Shown: in pieces, positions 58,587-64,000 of the stretch | Layout of the letters: each line of letters begins with the position of its first letter | How positions within the stretch are numbered: position 1 is the stretch's first letter | NCBI GenBank assembly: GCA_019400425.1 | Contig: JAFREE010000075.1 | Location: 55,218 to 119,217 of the forward strand | DNA from: Hymenochaete sp. R1 | Lineage: Eukaryota > Basidiomycota > Agaricomycetes > Hymenochaetales > Hymenochaetaceae | Length of the DNA stretch: 64,000 nt | Direction: 5' to 3' | Made by a program: the position numbers and the translations under genes | The notes under the pieces: generated by a model | The model's input: only the letters and a program-made list of their open reading frames with translations | Databases searched by the model: none | Told to the model about the DNA's origin: nothing

Positions 58587-59377
58587 ATGGTAATGCCCTC
58601 TACCGCTAAATTCGCTTCGACCTTGCGCTCAGTTTCTTTGAGCCAGACCCGGCGCCAGTGCACATTGTCGTCGCTCTCAGCTGCTCCTGTTGATATTTTC
58701 GACGTACCCGATCGTATGCTCATCGATCGAAACCACATCCTCACTCACACTCCCTCAACATCCGGGTCGGTAACCTCACCTGAAGTCGTTCTTTCACAAT
58801 CTTTCATTTCTACCCCTCTTCAAAACCGGACACAACATTATATTCCTTCCCCTCATATTCGCCGTATCGAAGCGCCCCAGCCACATCATTCGCAGATAAT
58901 TCATCGATCACAAGAGCAGACATTCAACTCCCCAGCTCGACCGCGCACTGTTTTTCAAACCACCACTCGACACAGGCGTCTCTCATCCACTTCGTCCACG
59001 TCTTCTACTATGCACGCTCGACCGATCTACAAACCCGAGCCTATCATCTTCAATAAGCCCGCTCGACCATGTAGGATGTATCCCGTACCTCGCAGGAGGA
59101 TTGAGGTACGAATTAGCTTTCACGAAGTTCACAAATCTTGTGTCTCTGATATCCATGTCCGCACAGGAAGGTCCTGTTTCGAAGGCTATCAAGTCAGCAG
59201 CATCAACCTTTTCGGGTATGGTCGAGACCTGCGGAGTTTATGCGCAGAGACTCGTAGGTGCACCTATTTCCCCTAGGGTGAGTGTGAGTTCAGACTTTCG
59301 TTGTCTCGAATTTGACTCGCTGATGGTACCCATTACCTCGATTGAATCCGTAGCTTGGTGACGCCGTGCAGGCCTAA
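58587..59377 (+). CDS. Basic Ser/Thr/Pro-rich protein of unknown function
   Basis: I do not recognise this gene. Exons 58587-59105, 59167-59277 and 59354-59377 join in phase 0 at both introns, giving 217 aa. The first 170 residues are rich in Ser, Thr, Pro, His and Arg with many SP/TP sites, so they are probably disordered and phosphorylated. After the first intron comes a short helical C-terminus (GPVSKAIKSAASTFSGMVET) that may be the conserved part. The last exon encodes only LGDAVQA. An alternative start lies two codons downstream (MPSTAKF). Splice signals are good (GTACGA/ACAG, GTGAGT/GTAG). Confidence 0.55.
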
Positions 59378-60035
59378 AAGGATGGAGCTATGCGACTGTT
59401 ACCGAGAATCGACTCCCGCGACGATTAAATGAGACCAAGCACGGTTCCTTTTCTTTGTATATGAGCCTTTCTGCACCCTTCCCACGACAACATATGAGCC
59501 TATCAGCGCGTTTGTCTTCGAGTTTTCTTCTCTTTCACCTATCCAGCTCCGTGTCTGTGTCTCCGGGTTTTATGCTTCTTGATGTAAAAGTAGGTTGGAA
59601 TGCTTTTCCAATATCTTTGTGTGTCCTTCAAGTTGTCCTTGTTTTGTGATAGATTTCTTACAAATAATGTATCCCTCAGGTTTGACCCTTTCCTAACAAC
59701 ACTTTAATTTACTTTCCTCCATGCGTTAGCTTCAAGTCTTTAGCTTATAATCCGCCTTAACTCCACGTCACCAAGTCGTGTAAATGGTCTAGATACCCAA
59801 AGTTGATTGAAATCAAGGTCACAGTTCCTAGATCAAGCTAAATTTGGAGAACTGCTGAGAAGTAACTCGTAAAAGGAAATCGCGAAAGCAACACAAAGCA
59901 TCTTGGCCTCATAAACGTGCTATGATGAGACCAAAATAGCCTAAACGACCTGAGAATTGGAAAGAAAGGCGATAGTCAAGCCACATCCCATATCCAAGAC
60001 AGACATTAGATTATGTATCTGTCCTTGAACACCGT
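59378..60035. other. Convergent intergenic region
   Basis: This lies between two genes ending toward each other. AT-richer 3' UTR-like sequence; nothing else seen. Confidence 0.45.
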
Positions 60036-61307
60036 TCAGAATGCGACACCAGACTGGAACGTCGGCTGAGAGTAAGCAGAAGATGGGGAGTTAACCCTAG
60101 CTACGAAGTTCTCGCGAGAAGTCTGAGATGGAGTCGCAGGGAAGTGGTCGTAGACGCTGTCATATGCAGCAGAGAATTGGTCTTGGCCATTGCCTTCGAA
60201 CGAAATATGGAGGCTGGAACTCGAGAACGAGAAGTCGGGAACCGAAGGAGGCTGTAGGGCTGGTTGTGCCTGGCTCGACGCTTCCAATGAGTGAGAGGAC
60301 AAGAGACCTTGCATGGAGCTAGAGCGGGGTGGGATCGTACACGCTGAAGGAGGCACGGGGATTGGTAGCTCAGCCTGGACTTGAGAGCGAGTAATGAATG
60401 GATTGGAGCACGACATCTCGCGCTGACGTGCGTGCGACGCGGAGTTGTCGGCGTTGACAGAATCTTGAGAATCTGAAAGGACAAAAGATGGTTGGAAAAT
60501 GTCTGCGGCCGGAGATGCTGCAGCCAGAGACGAGGAAGAGCCAGAGTCCTGATAAGGTCGTGGGCTGACACTGTCACCGGGCGGCAGTGGGGTGGATGTA
60601 AAATCACTCCTAGAGCTCTGAGAATAACAAGACTTTTCAGACTCAGCGATCTTTGAAAGGAATGGGTTGACTTCGACACGGGATAGAGCATCGCGTGTCT
60701 TCTTGAGAGCAACAGAGTCTCTGATGATGACGCGGGTGGGTAAGTCGGGCTGGAATTCACCATCTTTTTCGTTGACACGGCCGATAGACGAATCTGACGA
60801 GTTGTTCTTCGACGTGTTGAGGTGCAAAGTTCGAAAGAGGCTATGGCGCCTTTTCTCGGCTTTCTTCTCCCGGTGTGCTCTGATGAGAGGCGTAAGGTAG
60901 AAATAGAAAAAGACGCCGAACACCAGTAGACCCAGACCGATCGAAGAATCTGAACAGTCTACTGTTAGAACATCTGCGGAGATTGTGGACGAATGCTACT
61001 CACATGCAGATAGTTTCTCCTGAATGGAGTATCCTACATCAACCGAATGACCATCCGAACTTGCAAAACCGGTGTCATCGTCGGTGTAGGTCCCGTTCTT
61101 TGAACGATCAAAGAGGTGCATTGTGGTTTTGGAAAAGAGTGGCGAGTAGTAAGGAGCGACGTGTGTAGTAGAATAGGATCGAGTAGTATGTTGAGTGATG
61201 GGAGCTGTGGGGAATGAAGTAGGTTCGGGTCAAACTGAAAGGCTTTTTCAAGAGATCCGAGGACCGGTCAGCCTCAATACACCCAGTGAGCTAGGTTCGC
61301 AATCCAT
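60036..61307 (-). CDS. Single-pass membrane protein with Ser-rich cytosolic tail
   Basis: Unknown family. Exons 61307-61283, 61204-61004 and 60949-60036 (all phase 1) give 379 aa. The N-terminal 80 residues are polar, with no hydrophobic signal peptide, and hold an NGT glycosylation sequon. One hydrophobic helix follows (SSIGLGLLVFGVFFYFYL, about residues 76-93). Directly after it is a strongly basic stretch (RAHREKKAEKRRH), so by the positive-inside rule the long C-terminal part faces the cytosol. That tail is rich in Ser, Pro and Gln. The first exon codes only MDCEPSSL and is the least certain part; an ATG inside exon 2 (MHLFDRSKNG) is an alternative start. Function unknown; a plasma-membrane or secretory-pathway adaptor is possible. 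Confidence 0.6.
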
Positions 61308-62966
61308 CTCTCAATTTTGTGATCTCAATCTAAGCATGCTATACCGCAGAATTTTATAAAAGTGAGACTTTTCTTTCGGAGGCGCAGCGACAATGATGGC
61401 GTGTGGTAAGAAGGATAAGCTATAAGCTTGAGCTTGACGTGCACACTTCTTATTTTGTAAATGCTTACGTAAAGGAATGCTCCTCTTTTGAGACGCGTCC
61501 GCAATGTCATGTCATCTCAGATACAGTCCTCATTCATCCCTTGAAATTTCTGGAACTTCTCAGCGCGACGACTGCATACTAGTATATCGTCTTCCTGCGG
61601 CGCATGATCTTAGATATGGATGGCTTCTCTCAACATCAATACTATGTTTCCAATGCTGGTACCGTGAAGAAAGGGGAGCAAAGGCAGTCAAAAGAACTAA
61701 AGAACCGGTTTTCGCAATTCGAATGGCAATACAGGTCCAGCATCAATTCCTGTACTCACTCAGGCTCAGTCTCTTACAAAACACTCTGAACAAGCCAACG
61801 TTATGTTGAAGGAGTCCCAAAAGCGGGATTGGGGACCTCAGTTTAGTTCAAAGACTGGTACAACGATTGAGGTAAACACTACGGTTCTTATATCAATGAC
61901 GAGTTCGCCAATGGCTGGGACTCGGGTGAGGAACCATACCTTGATTTTTATCGTAATGCCACGGCCTGGTCAGCCATGTCAAATACTCTCCCGTGTTTTT
62001 GTACGTCTTGCGCTATGAATATATTCAGAATAGAGACTCAGATTGTGCGTTAGGTAAGCGTGAATACCTTGTAAGGAAGTTTTGTTGATGGTCGACGCTA
62101 ACCTCTCCTGCTTTTTCGACGTGTCTTTATGTGCCCTTCACTTTGACGCGAGGTTATCTGCCTCTGCTGTAATTTCAACTTGAAGTTAAGCAGTTTTAGG
62201 TGTTTATTATACTGTACTCGTGCAGTGTGGGTGATTGTACTTGTAGCGAGTTCTTTATAGTCAAGATACGCTTCGACGATTTCTATCAATAAAATCGAAT
62301 AATTCCAGTCAAACTCGGAAAAGCGGTGCGGACAGGTTACAATAAGCTATCCATATAAGCAAAAAAGGATATCGATTTTTTCATGTATTTTACCTCCATG
62401 GCGCGCTGAATAGCTGATAGCAAAGACGAAGCGCGCTTTCTCAATAGTCGGGCTCAGGCGCTTACAGCTGTTTCAGAAATCCTTGTCATGACGCGCGTTT
62501 GCGCACTCTTTTTTTCGACCAAAATTACTATATATGGAAGGTCTTGAGTGAGCTTGCCAAAACCGCGGTCGTCGTCATAGTCGCTCGTCGCTCGTCGTCC
62601 ACTGTCGTCGTTTGACCCTTCATGCTCACCGACAGTCCTTTGCTTTCATCAAACCATCTGCACAAATGTAATAGATACACAAAAAAGAGTCTAGAACTGA
62701 GTTTGTTAGGCATACTGAAATAATGGTCCCATATATTCCACGACAGGCGACGACGACGACATCGCTGTGGAAAAAAGCACGTCGCTCCTTGCCCTTTAAC
62801 CACCACCACCCACATTTTTCCCACGCTTCTTTCCTCATCGCTGCCCAATGTTTCTCGTTCATCTCTGTCTAGACTGCCGGTTTCTTTTCTTTTTTCTTTG
62901 TTTCTATTTTGATATTTGTCTGTCTCATCCCTTTTTGTGTCTGCTAGTCCCTTTTGTGTTGTAATT
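61308..62966. other. Intergenic leading into a retroelement
   Basis: No supported exon. The last 350 bases become C/T-rich and may be the 5' UTR of the retroelement ORF that starts at 62967; I could not see a target-site duplication or a sharp 5' end. Confidence 0.35.
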
Positions 62967-64000
62967 ATGGCGGGAGCCGCCGGTGGTCCCCCTCAGGACT
63001 TTACCACTGTACCTGATTCTCTCTCCTCTCCCCTCACCTCTCTTTCTTCTCGTCCTTCCCGTTCCTCTTCTACTCCTCCCATTCATCCTTCTCATGTCCC
63101 TCTTACTCACCCCTTGTCAGCTCAATCTATCCCAGAGGGAGGGGGGGAGCCTAGTCAACCCCCTGCACAAACGCGTACCCTTCACATGGAGGAGGATATA
63201 CACATGCCTTCCCCTTCACACTCTATCCGGTCCCCTCTTTTTTCAGGTTCCCCTTCGGTATCTCATTTGGTCTCAGCTTCACCTCCCCCGGTTAACTTTC
63301 GCCCATCTCAAATTGACAAGGTCAGCTCGCCAGAGGATAGCGGCCGTTGCCAGGCTCGCTTCCGCACCCTCCTCAAGTCTTTTGCCAGTACTCAGACACG
63401 CTTTAGCGAAATTGCCTACCAACCCGAATACACGGTCAACCCCTACGATGCTTTGGATCTCCTTTCTATTTTCGAAACTTCGGCTCACCTTCTCACTGAT
63501 CTTTTTCCACTTCTTAACCAGGAAGGTCAGGACTGTATTCAAACCTCCATGAGGGGTACGGCTTCCGCACTCGGTCTACAGGTGGACACGGGCTACAATG
63601 TCAAGGCTCATCTCTTGCAGGTTCAGAAGCAACTTGCCACCATCACGCAACACGTCGCCTCCCCGGACAACCGCGCTCCCCCTATTTCGGACACCCCCTC
63701 CACAACCCGATCTTCGTTCGCACAAGCTGCTGCCAAACCAGCACCCCCGCCTAAAGTGCCCCCATCAAAAACACCTGCCTCAAATACCAAACCGGCCCCT
63801 CAACGTCTTAACCCACTCCCCGGTGCCCAGTTTCTCTGCTTTACAGCAGTTTTCAACAAACAAGCTCCACCTAAGGTTCGCCCAGTTCCGGAGAAGATCC
63901 TTGCTAAGCTCAAAATCGCCCTCGACCGCAACCCTGCCACTGCCAACATTCATACCCTTGGGGCACAATGGAACTCAAACAATAATTGTGTATTCACATT
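62967..64000 (+). mobile_element. 5' part of a non-LTR retrotransposon-like ORF (ORF1/gag-like), cut by window end
   Basis: An ATG at 62967 (MAGAAGGPPQDF) opens a frame without stop or intron to the window end, at least 344 codons. It is rich in Ser and Pro for the first 110 residues. Later comes FAQAAAKPAPPPKVPPSKTP and then the segment LAKLKIALDRNPATANIHTL followed by GAQWNSNNN. That pattern (short helix, NPATA, then an A-W-N/S motif) is what I recall from ORF1-type proteins of Tad1-like LINE elements in mushrooms. A single long intronless frame in an intron-rich genome supports a mobile origin. No zinc knuckle or reverse transcriptase is reached before the window ends, so the class is an inference. 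Confidence 0.55.

Noticed and set aside
60101..60778. 225-codon minus-strand frame in another phase
   Set aside because: Overlaps the membrane protein exon, which is longer, has a membrane helix and joins upstream exons in phase.
62983..63552. 189-codon plus-strand frame
   Set aside because: Alternative frame inside the longer retroelement ORF; leucine/proline-rich shadow without motif.
1..64000. tRNA genes
   Set aside because: I looked by eye for B-box-like GGTTCRANTCC with a matching A box and acceptor stem and found none; a tRNAscan run would be decisive.

Overview
The window is nuclear DNA of an intron-rich filamentous basidiomycete, most likely an Agaricomycete. Genes carry many 50-100 nt introns (GT-AG plus a few GC-AG). 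They encode fungal housekeeping proteins (Tup1, Trm112, a cAMP phosphodiesterase, condensin G subunit, MAPEG) alongside fungal-type O-methyltransferases and a non-LTR retrotransposon ORF. I rebuilt the exon models by hand: donor, acceptor and reading-frame phase had to agree, and the joined protein had to read as its family. No transcript data were available.

Layout. 0.6-9.4 kb: TUP1 (+), TRM112 (+), a small two-exon unknown gene (-) and a nine-exon cyclic-nucleotide phosphodiesterase (-). 9.4-20.4 kb: two tandem seven-exon O-methyltransferase genes (+), each preceded by a decayed relic of the same minus-strand gene. 20.4-33.3 kb: a block saturated with simple sequence repeats. It holds one very low-complexity gene (X1, -) and an assembly gap inside poly-G/poly-C. 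33.3-41.1 kb: Y1 (+), X2 (+), a CFAP20/Bug22-family gene (-) and Y2 (-). X1/X2 and Y1/Y2 are two unfamiliar paralog pairs interleaved as X-Y-X-Y. 42-48 kb: a Methyltransf_16 protein methyltransferase (-), a basic proline-rich protein (+) and a seven-exon MAPEG protein (+). 48.3-57.5 kb: two full-length-looking condensin G (Ycg1/CAP-G) paralogs head to head across a 179 bp gap that carries two MluI cell-cycle boxes. 58.6-61.3 kb: a basic unknown protein (+) and a single-pass membrane protein (-). 62.97 kb to the end: the start of an ORF resembling ORF1 of a non-LTR element, cut by the window edge.

How the genes fit together. Tup1 (corepressor), the phosphodiesterase (cAMP signalling) and Trm112 (methyltransferase activator) are core cell functions with no evident operon-like link. 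The O-methyltransferase array looks like an expanding secondary-metabolism or xenobiotic family. The most striking items are the divergent condensin G pair with a shared G1/S-type promoter, the ciliary-family CFAP20 protein in a fungal group without cilia, and the X/Y paralog quartet, one member of which has been inflated by hexanucleotide repeats.
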